DNA of 6,650 bases, taken from assembly GCA_025356795.1 (NCBI GenBank), contig JANXRR010000181.1, forward strand, positions 1-6,650, in the 5' to 3' direction. The notes under the pieces are model-generated. The model searched no databases. It had not been told where the DNA came from and was given only the letters and a program-made list of their open reading frames with translations. Each line of letters opens with the position of its first letter. Within the stretch, counting starts at the first letter, position 1. Below, piece after piece: positions 1-6,406 of the stretch. This DNA comes from Bacteroidia bacterium. GTDB lineage: Bacteria; Bacteroidota; Bacteroidia; Cytophagales; Cyclobacteriaceae. Position numbers and translations under genes: made by a program.

Positions 1-260
1 GGGGTAATCCAAATAGCTTGAAGTCCATTGTTCTTTTTTGTTTTATAGGTTGGATGTTGATTGATAAACTCTTGCAGAATAGGCACCAAGAGCGAATATG
101 TTTTGCCACTTCCTGTGGGTGCATTCACCATTCCGCTGAAGGCATTGAGATACTTTTGCCAAGCCTGCCACTGAAAAGGAAACACGTGCCAACCCATAGT
201 TGCAAACCATGCTAAACCTTCTGCCATTGTATGTTGTTTTACTTTTGGATTTATTTGCAT
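1..260 (-). CDS. Ligase-associated DEXH-box DNA helicase, N-terminal fragment
   Basis: This is the first 86 codons of a superfamily 2 (Lhr-like) helicase; the rest lies beyond the left edge. Reading the minus strand from the ATG at 260, the protein has a WQ-rich segment (F29-Q30-W31-Q32-A33-W34) typical of the region before motif I. It then has a perfect Walker A/motif I, APTGSGKT (residues 47-54, bases 99-122), a YSLLVPIL helix, and the start of motif Ia, AIWITP, at the break. In the family this ATP-dependent helicase is usually encoded with an ATP-dependent DNA ligase, an exonuclease and a phosphoesterase, and is thought to act in DNA repair. That partner set would be to the left of the window. 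An alternative start is M12 at base 227; neither start has a good ribosome binding site, which is normal in Bacteroidota. It is transcribed divergently from the merR gene and probably has no functional tie to carotenoid synthesis. The assignment is from recalled family motifs. Confidence 0.85.
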   Translation of the reverse strand, partial: MQINPKVKQHTMAEGLAWFATMGWHVFPFQWQAWQKYLNAFSGMVNAPTGSGKTYSLLVPILQEFINQHPTYKTKKNNGLQAIWIT

Positions 261-358
261 TCTTTAAACTATAAGACCAACTAGGGCCACGAGTTTATTA
301 AAAATTAGAAACCGAAGCTCGTAACTATGCTAAACATTCAACAACCACCGAACTCTAA
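261..358. promoter_or_regulatory. Divergent intergenic region with imperfect inverted repeat
   Basis: This 98-bp gap must hold the promoters of both the helicase and the merR regulator. An imperfect inverted repeat is visible: ACGAGTTT at 289-296 and AAGCTCGT at 315-322 (7 of 8 positions complementary, 18-bp spacer). A weak -7-like match, TAACTATG (322-329, 7 of 8 against TAnnTTTG), overlaps the right arm. It has no convincing TTG at the right distance upstream. If the repeat is an operator it could allow autoregulation by the MerR protein, but that is inference. Confidence 0.3.
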
Positions 359-1243
359 ATGGGTCAATACTCAATAAAAGAACTAGAACTTCTTTCGGGA
401 ATAAAAGCCCACACCCTGCGCATCTGGGAAAAACGATATGCCATCATAACTCCAAAGCGAACGGCTACAAATATCCGATTCTATTCTGACGATGATTTAA
501 AAAAGATTATCAACCTATCGTTACTTAACAGCAACGGACTGAAAATATCTAAACTAGTATTGCTTTCAGCAGGTGAATTGACAAAGAGGGTGCTTGAATT
601 AAGTGAACAAAAACACGACAATGAAATCTATATCGATCAATTAATTACAGCCATGATTGATATGGAAGAGGAATCTTTCAACGGAATACTTCAAAATATT
701 GCGGAAAAAATAGGCTTTGAAAAAGCGGTGCTGGACGTAATTTACCCGTTTCTTAAAAAAGTTGGAATTCTTTGGCATGCTGGAAACGTAAGTCCCGCTC
801 AAGAGCATTTTATCACACACTTGATTCGCCAAAAAATGATGGTGGCCATTGATAAATTGCCCATCCCGCCCAAAAATAAAAAGAAAGCTATGTTGTTTTT
901 ACCCGAAAACGAATTGCATGAAATTGGCCTCTTATTTTACCACTACATTACTCGAAAATTGGGGGTAAGAACATATTATCTGGGGCAGACTGTACCCTAT
1001 CACGACCTTAAATTGATTGGGAAGGTCCATAAGCCACACTTTATCGTAACAACAATAACTTCTTCACCTCCACCTTCTGAATTACCCGATTTTGTTTCAG
1101 CACTTTGTACAGACTTTTCTTCTACTAAAATCTTATTAACCGGATCTGCTTTAGCAAAAGTGAAGCTAAAAAAAATCGACAACCTCTTCCTTTTCAGGGA
1201 TGCGAAAGAATTAAAACACCTCTTGGAAGCTCAATCTGCCTAA
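359..1243 (+). CDS. MerR-family regulator with C-terminal cobalamin-binding-like domain (CarH/LitR class)
   Basis: A 294-residue cytoplasmic transcription factor, normal length for the CarH/CarA/LitR class, which represses carotenoid genes in the dark and uses adenosylcobalamin as light sensor. Residues 4-50 are a MerR winged helix-turn-helix, with TLRIWEKRY (19-27) as the recognition region and RFYSDDDL (40-47) as the wing. Residues about 85-165 resemble the helical bundle that caps B12, including the diagnostic W-x9-EH motif (W139, E149-H150). The Rossmann-like B12 domain follows, with E-L-H-E-I-G at 185-190. H187 matches the lower axial ligand of the DxHxxG motif, here in its ExHxxG form. 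At the spacing expected for SxL the protein has T232-I233-T234, and where GG is expected it has G262-S263, so cobalamin binding is likely but not certain. It stands directly upstream of an ECF sigma gene and crt genes, the arrangement of LitR-LitS. The start is the only reasonable ATG before the HTH and has no clear SD. Confidence 0.88.
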   Translation: MGQYSIKELELLSGIKAHTLRIWEKRYAIITPKRTATNIRFYSDDDLKKIINLSLLNSNGLKISKLVLLSAGELTKRVLELSEQKHDNEIYIDQLITAMIDMEEESFNGILQNIAEKIGFEKAVLDVIYPFLKKVGILWHAGNVSPAQEHFITHLIRQKMMVAIDKLPIPPKNKKKAMLFLPENELHEIGLLFYHYITRKLGVRTYYLGQTVPYHDLKLIGKVHKPHFIVTTITSSPPPSELPDFVSALCTDFSSTKILLTGSALAKVKLKKIDNLFLFRDAKELKHLLEAQSA

Positions 1244-1327
1244 AATATAATTAAGATTTAAAAACGCTTGCTTTCCAAAGTTTTGGGTTTAATTTTGTTT
1301 AACATTTATACATAAACACTAAACAAA
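1244..1327 (+). promoter_or_regulatory. Promoter region of the ECF sigma gene
   Basis: This 84-bp gap contains a strong match to the Bacteroidota housekeeping promoter. TTG at 1268-1270 and TAATTTTG at 1290-1297 (perfect TAnnTTTG) are separated by 19 bp, inside the accepted 17-23 bp range. Transcription would start near 1303, giving a leader of about 25 nt before the ATG at 1328. No rho-independent terminator is visible after merR, so read-through from the regulator gene is also possible. The elements are seen directly; activity is inferred. Confidence 0.65.
1275..1286. promoter_or_regulatory. Candidate operator: palindrome in the promoter spacer
   Basis: CCAAA-GT-TTTGG is a 12-bp inverted repeat with perfect 5-bp arms. 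Its centre (1280.5) falls almost exactly on the centre of the 19-bp spacer (1271-1289) between the -33 and -7 elements. This is where MerR-family proteins classically bind, and the best candidate regulator is encoded immediately upstream. Short 5-bp arms can occur by chance in AT-rich DNA, so the placement is the main argument. Confidence 0.4.
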
Positions 1328-1831
1328 ATGGAAACCATCGACTTCACCACCCAAGTTGCCAGTCTTCGTTCAACATTAAGAACGTTCTCCAGGAGGTTCA
1401 CCAACGACAAGGAAGATTCGCAGGACCTAGTTCAAGATACCATGCTCAAAGCATTAACCTATAGGGATAAGTTTAAAGATGACACCAATTTGAAAGGTTG
1501 GCTTTTCACCATTATGCGCAATACCTACATTAACAACTACCGAAAAAACCAGCGTGCTAAAACATCGAACGATACTACTAAAGACCTTTATTTCTTGAAT
1601 GTAGAAGACACCCATACCTTCAATCAACCAGAAGGAAGTTTCGAGTTTAAAGAAGTTTGGAAAAATGTGATAGACATAAAAGACGAACTATTGATACCTT
1701 TTAAAATGCACACCACTGGTTATAAATACAATGAAATTGCTGACCATCTTCAAATCCCAATCGGAACAGTAAAGAATAGAATTTTCCATGCACGAAAAGA
1801 AATCCAAAAAAAGCTGATAGGTTACAGATAA
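1328..1831 (+). CDS. ECF-family RNA polymerase sigma factor (LitS/CarQ-like context)
   Basis: A 167-residue group 4 sigma-70 factor consisting of only regions 2 and 4, the normal ECF architecture. Region 2 spans about residues 10-76: EDSQDLVQDTMLKAL (29-43) is the core-binding helix 2.1/2.2, and LKGWLFTIMRNTYINNYRK (55-73) is region 2.3/2.4, which melts and reads the -10 element. A variable linker (about 77-103) leads to region 4 (about 108-165), with the HTH YNEIADHLQIPIGTVKNRI (134-152) reading the -35. No fused regulatory domain and no adjacent anti-sigma gene are seen. The gene sits between a CarH/LitR-type regulator and crtI, so it probably drives the carotenoid genes and is itself controlled at transcription by the MerR protein; this is by analogy with LitR-LitS in Streptomyces and CarQ in Myxococcus. 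The ATG follows an A-rich leader without a Shine-Dalgarno. Confidence 0.92.
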   Translation: METIDFTTQVASLRSTLRTFSRRFTNDKEDSQDLVQDTMLKALTYRDKFKDDTNLKGWLFTIMRNTYINNYRKNQRAKTSNDTTKDLYFLNVEDTHTFNQPEGSFEFKEVWKNVIDIKDELLIPFKMHTTGYKYNEIADHLQIPIGTVKNRIFHARKEIQKKLIGYR

Positions 1832-1904
1832 AATTACGACTATTGAACATCTTAGAACCTTACTGGTTATTGCCATGAAAGTTCATTTTTTAAAGGCACA
1901 ATAG
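1832..1904 (+). promoter_or_regulatory. crtI upstream region with GAAC repeats and a small dyad
   Basis: The 73-bp gap lacks a TAnnTTTG housekeeping -7 element, so crtI is either cotranscribed with the sigma gene or read by another sigma factor. Two GAAC motifs lie 10 bp apart (1845-1848 and 1855-1858); GAAC is a common core of ECF -35 elements. AACC (1856-1859) and GGTT (1865-1868) form a small inverted repeat with a 5-bp loop. An AAAGG at 1892-1896, eight bases before the crtI ATG, can act as a Shine-Dalgarno. A nine-codon frame (1875-1904) ends in TAG immediately before the crtI ATG. The regulatory reading is inference. Confidence 0.35.
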
Positions 1905-3386
1905 ATGAAAAAAATTGCCGTAATAGGTGCTGGATTAGCCGGATTAGCCGCAGCCACTTGTATGGCCGAAGCTGGAATTGAAGTTACTGTTTATGAAAAA
2001 AACAGCAGCAGTGGTGGCCGCGCGCGCAAGTTTGAAAGCCACGGCTATACCTTCGATATGGGGCCAAGTTGGTATTGGATGCCCGATGTATTTGAAAAGT
2101 ATTTTAATAGGTTTGGCAAAACCACAAGCGACTTCTACAATCTTTCAAGGCTCGATCCTTCATATCGTGTTTTTTATTCCAAGGAAGATGTGATGGATAT
2201 TCCTGCCAGTTTGGAAGGACTTTATCAACTATTTGAAGATAGAGAAAAAGGCAGCAGTGTTTACTTGAAGAAATTTTTGGATGAAGGGAAATACAAATAT
2301 GAAGTAGGCATTAATAAGCTGGTATATAAACCTGGGATTTCTATTAGCGAACTCTTGAATGCAGAATTATTTGCCGGCCTTTTCAAGTTAGATGTCTTTA
2401 CTTCTATCTCTAATCATGTGCGTGGATATTTTAAGAATCCGCAATTGGTTCAGCTTTTAGAATTTCCCGTGTTGTTTCTAGGAGCACCCGCACAACGCAC
2501 TCCTGCCCTTTACAGCTTAATGAATTATGCAGACATGGCGCTTGGCACGTGGTACCCGGAAGGTGGCATGAATAAAATTGCTGAAGCCATGGAAACCCTT
2601 GCCAAACAGCTAGGCGTTAAGTTTGAATTTAATGCCACCGTAGAAAACTTAGCGGTAACTTCCAACCGCATTCATACTTTAAAAATTAATGGCAATTCTA
2701 TTGCGGTTGACGGTGTAATTGCCGGTGCCGATTATCATCATGTGGAGCAACATCTATTGGCTAAAGAATATCGTCAATACTCCGAAAAGTATTGGAATAG
2801 CAGAGTGATGGCGCCATCAAGTTTAATTTTCTATTTGGGAATCAATAAAAAAATAAAGAACCTACTCCATCATAATTTATTTTTCGACCGAGATTTTGCC
2901 ATTCACGCAACGGAAATTTACGATACTAAAGAATGGCCTACTGACCCCCTTTTTTATATTTGCTGCACGTCAAAAACAGATAAAAGCGTGGCGCCTGTAG
3001 GGCATGAAAATCTGTTTATACTTATTCCCGTTGCACCCGATTTAAAAGATAATGAAACGGTTCGGGAAAAATATTTTTCCCTAATCATGGATCGGTTGGA
3101 GGCGCTTACAGGAGAGACAATCCGCGAAAGCATTGATTTTAAAAGGAGCTATGCCCATCTGGATTTTATCTCTGATTACAATGCCTATAAAGGAAATGCC
3201 TACGGATTGGCGAATACCATTATGCAAACAGCTTATCTTAAACCTTCTATTTTAAACAAGAAAGTAAAAAACCTGTTTTATACAGGACAACTCACAGTGC
3301 CAGGCCCTGGTGTGCCACCATCGTTAATATCAGGGCAAGTGGTAGCAGAGCAATTGATTAAGAAAGTCAAATCAGGTAACTTGTAA
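1905..3386 (+). CDS. crtI: Phytoene desaturase (CrtI-type)
   Basis: This 493-residue FAD-dependent carotenoid desaturase, normal length for CrtI, converts phytoene by successive dehydrogenations toward lycopene at the membrane. The N-terminal dinucleotide-binding fold is clear: VIGAGLAGLAAA (6-17, with the GxGxxG glycines 8, 10 and 13), an acidic E31 at the end of strand 2 for the FAD ribose, and GGRAR (37-41) followed by FDMGPSW (50-56). The C-terminal family signature is intact at about 457-481, LFYTGQLTVPGPGVPPSLISG, characteristic of phytoene desaturases rather than of CrtD-type desaturases or ketolases. It precedes crtB by 33 bp in the usual Bacteroidota crtI-crtB order. The start is fixed by the FAD motif directly after it. 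The number of desaturation steps cannot be read from sequence. No frameshift or missing key residue is seen. Confidence 0.95.
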   Translation: MKKIAVIGAGLAGLAAATCMAEAGIEVTVYEKNSSSGGRARKFESHGYTFDMGPSWYWMPDVFEKYFNRFGKTTSDFYNLSRLDPSYRVFYSKEDVMDIPASLEGLYQLFEDREKGSSVYLKKFLDEGKYKYEVGINKLVYKPGISISELLNAELFAGLFKLDVFTSISNHVRGYFKNPQLVQLLEFPVLFLGAPAQRTPALYSLMNYADMALGTWYPEGGMNKIAEAMETLAKQLGVKFEFNATVENLAVTSNRIHTLKINGNSIAVDGVIAGADYHHVEQHLLAKEYRQYSEKYWNSRVMAPSSLIFYLGINKKIKNLLHHNLFFDRDFAIHATEIYDTKEWPTDPLFYICCTSKTDKSVAPVGHENLFILIPVAPDLKDNETVREKYFSLIMDRLEALTGETIRESIDFKRSYAHLDFISDYNAYKGNAYGLANTIMQTAYLKPSILNKKVKNLFYTGQLTVPGPGVPPSLISGQVVAEQLIKKVKSGNL

Positions 3387-3419
3387 AACATAAGTGATTA
3401 AAAAGAAAAAGTAGGGGGT

Positions 3420-4262
3420 ATGGATTATCAGAAACTTTTCAATAGAGTCTCAGTCAGTTGCAGTAAGGTTGTAACCCGATCTTACAGTACTTCTTTTTCG
3501 TTGGGTATCAGTTGCCTTGATAAAGAATTACAAGATCCAATCTATTCCATTTATGGATTTGTTCGGTTTGCCGATGAAATTGTTGATACCTTCCACCATT
3601 ACGACAAGCAAACATTACTAGACCGTTTTAAGAAAGATACGCACCTTGCCGTTGCTGAAAAGATAAGCCTTAACCCAATCCTCAATAGTTTTCAATATGC
3701 TGTCAACAATTATAATATTGAGCCTGCTCTCTACGATCAATTTCTGAAGAGTATGGAAATGGATTTGACGCAAACACAGTATGATCAACATGCTTTTGAA
3801 GAATATATTTTAGGATCGGCACAAGTGGTGGGGCTCATGTGCTTGCGTGTATTTTGCAAACGCAATGACGCCATGTACCAGCGGCTAAAGCCAAACGCCA
3901 TGCACTTGGGTGCTGCGTTTCAAAAAATTAATTTCTTGCGCGATTTAAAAGCCGATTTTCAAGACATGGGAAGAAGTTACTTCCCCGGGATTGACTTGAG
4001 CAGATTCAATGAGGACAGCAAAAGGGAAATCGAAGAGAACATCGATACAGATTTTAAAGCTGGCTATGAAGGAATTAAACAGCTTCCTAAGGGTGTGCGA
4101 TTAGGTATGTATGTGGCCTATGTTTATTACTATGCTCTTTTCAAAAAAATAAAGAATACCCCACCTGATCGAGTAATGAATAATAGGATACGTATACGCA
4201 ACAGACACAAACTTTCCATTCTTGCTTTCTCTTACGTGAAGCACCAGCTTAAATTAATCTGA
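3420..4262 (+). CDS. crtB: Phytoene synthase
   Basis: A 280-residue squalene/phytoene synthase, normal length, which condenses two geranylgeranyl diphosphates head-to-head into phytoene, the first committed carotenoid step. SYSTSF (21-26) is the N-terminal substrate-site motif. RFADEIVD (49-56) carries the first Asp-rich motif, D52-x3-D56. AFQKINFLRDLKAD (166-179) carries the second, N171, R174, D175 and D179; both bind the Mg-diphosphates. EYILGSAQVVGLM (128-140) matches the conserved central helix. CrtB rather than squalene synthase is favoured by the company of crtI and idi and by the overall motif style. The start at 3420 follows a G-rich GTAGGGGGT that is unusually close to the ATG, but no other ATG leaves the N-terminal motif intact. 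The stop is one base before the idi ATG, so the two are almost certainly cotranscribed and perhaps translationally coupled. Confidence 0.95.
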   Translation: MDYQKLFNRVSVSCSKVVTRSYSTSFSLGISCLDKELQDPIYSIYGFVRFADEIVDTFHHYDKQTLLDRFKKDTHLAVAEKISLNPILNSFQYAVNNYNIEPALYDQFLKSMEMDLTQTQYDQHAFEEYILGSAQVVGLMCLRVFCKRNDAMYQRLKPNAMHLGAAFQKINFLRDLKADFQDMGRSYFPGIDLSRFNEDSKREIEENIDTDFKAGYEGIKQLPKGVRLGMYVAYVYYYALFKKIKNTPPDRVMNNRIRIRNRHKLSILAFSYVKHQLKLI

Positions 4263-4263
4263 A

Positions 4264-4794
4264 ATGGAACACGTTATTCTAGTAGATGAACACGATGCCG
4301 AACTCGGCACTATGGAAAAATTGGAAGCTCACCAACGAGGACTTCTCCACAGAGCTTTTTCAATAATTCTTTTTAATTCAAAAGGAGAATTATTGCTACA
4401 AAAAAGAGCGCTTAAAAAATATCATAGTGGCGGTCTATGGACCAACACGTGTTGCAGTCATCCGCTGCCATCAGAAAATCTGATGTTGGCTACAAAAAGA
4501 AAGCTGGGGCAAGAAATGGGCATTCATCTTCAACCCCAATTTGCTTTTAAATTTATATACAAAGCGAAGCTTGATAATGAATTAATGGAACATGAGTGTG
4601 ATCATGTATTTATCGGTCATTTTGATGGTGCGCCCTTGCTCAACCCTGACGAGGCAATGGATTGGAGATATGAAAGCCTTTCTTCGTTGAGAAGTTCTAT
4701 CAAAAAAAAGCCTGCGATTTTCAGTTGCTGGTTTAAGATGATATTGGAACATCCCGAATTTGCGATAAAACTCGACTTACTTCAGCTAAACTGA
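4264..4794 (+). CDS. idi: Isopentenyl-diphosphate delta-isomerase, type I (Nudix)
   Basis: A 176-residue cytoplasmic Nudix-fold enzyme, about the length of E. coli Idi, which interconverts IPP and DMAPP to supply prenyl chain synthesis. By recalled alignment with E. coli Idi, TNTCCSHP (60-67) holds the catalytic cysteine C64 and metal ligand H66. LLHRAFS (27-33) supplies H29, with H23 as a further ligand candidate, and E109-H110-E111 supplies the acidic metal/catalytic pair (E111 matches the catalytic Glu). KRKLGQEMGI (78-87) is the Nudix-box remnant. It begins one base after the crtB stop (TGAaATG), so it is translated from the same message and probably raises precursor flow when carotenoids are induced. 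No Shine-Dalgarno is visible, which agrees with coupling to crtB. It is distinct from the FMN-dependent type II isomerase. Confidence 0.95.
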   Translation: MEHVILVDEHDAELGTMEKLEAHQRGLLHRAFSIILFNSKGELLLQKRALKKYHSGGLWTNTCCSHPLPSENLMLATKRKLGQEMGIHLQPQFAFKFIYKAKLDNELMEHECDHVFIGHFDGAPLLNPDEAMDWRYESLSSLRSSIKKKPAIFSCWFKMILEHPEFAIKLDLLQLN

Positions 4795-4849
4795 GTTGTC
4801 AATTATCCACTGTCAATTGTTAATTTTAAGGAATTAACGAAGGCACTTC
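4795..4849. promoter_or_regulatory. idi-glycosyltransferase gap with direct and inverted repeats
   Basis: The 55-bp gap holds a direct repeat TGTCAATT (4797-4804 and 4811-4818) and a perfect 7-bp inverted repeat GTTAATT/AATTAAC (4819-4825 and 4832-4838, 6-nt loop). The hairpin is all-AT apart from one pair per arm and has no following T-run, so it is not a typical terminator. TAATTTTA (4821-4828) is a 7-of-8 match to TAnnTTTG with TTG 22 bp upstream (4796-4798), a possible weak promoter. GAAGG at 4839-4843 is a reasonable Shine-Dalgarno, six bases before the ATG. Confidence 0.35.
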
Positions 4850-6406
4850 ATGAACAAAAGATTAATAGTAGTTGCGCTTGCTCTCATTGTTTACGGCTGG
4901 AACTATTGGGGTACTTCCATTTATACCTTAGATGAGGCCAAGAATGCTGGTAGCGCAGTGGAAATGATGCGCAGAGGCGATCCTTTTGTTCCTACATTCA
5001 ATTCTGAATATCATGATAAGCCAGCACTTCAATATCTGTTTATGGTGGCGGCCTATAAAGTATTTGGGGTAAATCCCTTTGCGGCTCGTTTCTTCTCCGT
5101 TATTTTTGGTGTTTTGCTGGTGCTTTCCATTTATTTATTTGTGAAGCGTATACTCAACGAAAAAATTGCTTGGTATTGCTCTCTTCTTCTTATCACTTCT
5201 ATTCAATTAACGATACAATTTAGAATGGCGGTGCCCGATCCATTCTTGCTTTTCTTTTTAACATTTGGTCTTTTGTCTTTCTATGTAGGGTATACTGAAA
5301 AGAAGAATAACTTTTTGCATTTCTTTTATGCCAGCATTGGTTTTGCATTTGTGGCCAAAGGGCCAATTGCTTTTGCTTTGCCCAGTCTCATCATTGTTAT
5401 CTTTCTTTTAGCGAGAAAAGATTTTACCTGGAATACAATAGCATCACTCAGCATTTTCACAGGCGCACTAGTAGCATTGTTCATAGCACTACCTTGGTAT
5501 ATTGGCGTTGGTTATGTGACTGATTGGAAATGGCCGGAATATTTTTTCATTACGCATAATTTAGAACGCTATACCTCCACCTTTGAAGGGCACGGGGGGT
5601 TTTTATTCGATGGCGTGGTGATTGTTTTTGCCGCATTACTACCTGTTTCAATTTTTCTTCCACAGGCTTTGGTGAGTGTATGGAAGACGAGGAAAGAAGA
5701 ACCTTTCATTTTATTTGCTTTAAGTGCATGCATAGGTGTAATTGGTTTTTTCTTTTTCTCCAAAACAGTTTTACCAAGTTATGTAGAACCGTGTGTGCCA
5801 TTTGCTGCCATTTTATTGGCGATGTTCATTTACAAATGTGAGCAAGTAGCGTTTGCCCAAACAAAAAAACTCTGGATCAATGGAATTATATTTTGCGTGA
5901 TTGCCGTTGCTATGCCCATAGCAGCGGTAATTGCCTTACAGATAGATCCGGAATTAAAAGATCTGTATTTGAAAGGATTGTTTTTTATGGTAGTACCATT
6001 GGGAGCCTTTATTGCGCTACATTATTTACGTAAGCAACAAGTAGAGAAAGCATTTAACACGTATGCGATAACTTTTAGTGTGCTACTCATTCTTATCTCA
6101 TCTTTCGTATTACCCCAGGTAGATGCACAAAATCCTGTGGTAAGAAGTGTCAAATTAATTGAAGGGTACAATCGCCCTATTGCCTATTACAAGCGCATTA
6201 ACTCAGCGTATGTTTTTCAACTCGGCAAATCGATTAAGAAGTTAGAAAACGAAGAACAGCTCAACTCCTTCATTGCTGAACATGGAAAAGTGGTAATCAT
6301 TTCTGCAGAAGGTGAATGGAGCGAATTGAACAGGCCTGATTTCGAAGTTGCATTTAAAGCAAAAGACTTATTCGAAAGTCCAGTATCGCTAGTGGCAGTG
6401 AATTGA
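4850..6406 (+). CDS. GT-C glycosyltransferase, ArnT/PMT (GT39/83-like) family, polytopic membrane protein
   Basis: A 518-residue integral inner-membrane protein with an estimated 10-12 hydrophobic helices, beginning at residues 5-21. Such enzymes transfer a sugar from a polyprenyl-phosphate donor to a lipid, protein or polysaccharide acceptor on the outer face of the membrane. The first periplasmic loop has the acidic pair D28-E29 in YTLDEAKNAG, and HDKPALQYL (55-63) matches the conserved DKPP-like segment of ArnT relatives. FRMAVPDPFLLFF (124-136) and FVAKGPIAFALP (167-178) are further family blocks. FFITHNLERYTSTFEGH (232-248) resembles the conserved N-x2-R stretch before the second long loop. 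The C-terminal 100 residues form a soluble-looking tail. Donor and acceptor cannot be read from sequence. Its place 55 bp after idi suggests it may share the transcript, but carotenoid glycosyltransferases are normally soluble GT1-type enzymes, so a direct pathway role is doubtful. Confidence 0.85.
   Translation: MNKRLIVVALALIVYGWNYWGTSIYTLDEAKNAGSAVEMMRRGDPFVPTFNSEYHDKPALQYLFMVAAYKVFGVNPFAARFFSVIFGVLLVLSIYLFVKRILNEKIAWYCSLLLITSIQLTIQFRMAVPDPFLLFFLTFGLLSFYVGYTEKKNNFLHFFYASIGFAFVAKGPIAFALPSLIIVIFLLARKDFTWNTIASLSIFTGALVALFIALPWYIGVGYVTDWKWPEYFFITHNLERYTSTFEGHGGFLFDGVVIVFAALLPVSIFLPQALVSVWKTRKEEPFILFALSACIGVIGFFFFSKTVLPSYVEPCVPFAAILLAMFIYKCEQVAFAQTKKLWINGIIFCVIAVAMPIAAVIALQIDPELKDLYLKGLFFMVVPLGAFIALHYLRKQQVEKAFNTYAITFSVLLILISSFVLPQVDAQNPVVRSVKLIEGYNRPIAYYKRINSAYVFQLGKSIKKLENEEQLNSFIAEHGKVVIISAEGEWSELNRPDFEVAFKAKDLFESPVSLVAVN

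Noticed and set aside
18..215. 65-codon plus-strand open frame
   Set aside because: It lies antisense to the clear helicase Walker A region; its Cys/His-rich translation resembles no family and is a shadow.
641..832. Minus-strand 63-codon frame inside merR
   Set aside because: Antisense shadow of the regulator's helical domain; no independent coding signal.
1978..2193. 71-codon plus-strand frame inside crtI
   Set aside because: It overlaps the conserved FAD-binding region in another frame, with no ribosome site or family match.
1905..3386. Reading the desaturase as CrtD, a ketolase or a generic amine oxidase
   Set aside because: The C-terminal GQLTVPGPGVPPSLISG block and the crtB/idi neighbours fit phytoene desaturase better.
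3420..4262. Squalene synthase instead of phytoene synthase
   Set aside because: Same superfamily, but the crtI neighbour and the absence of hopanoid/squalene genes in the run favour CrtB.
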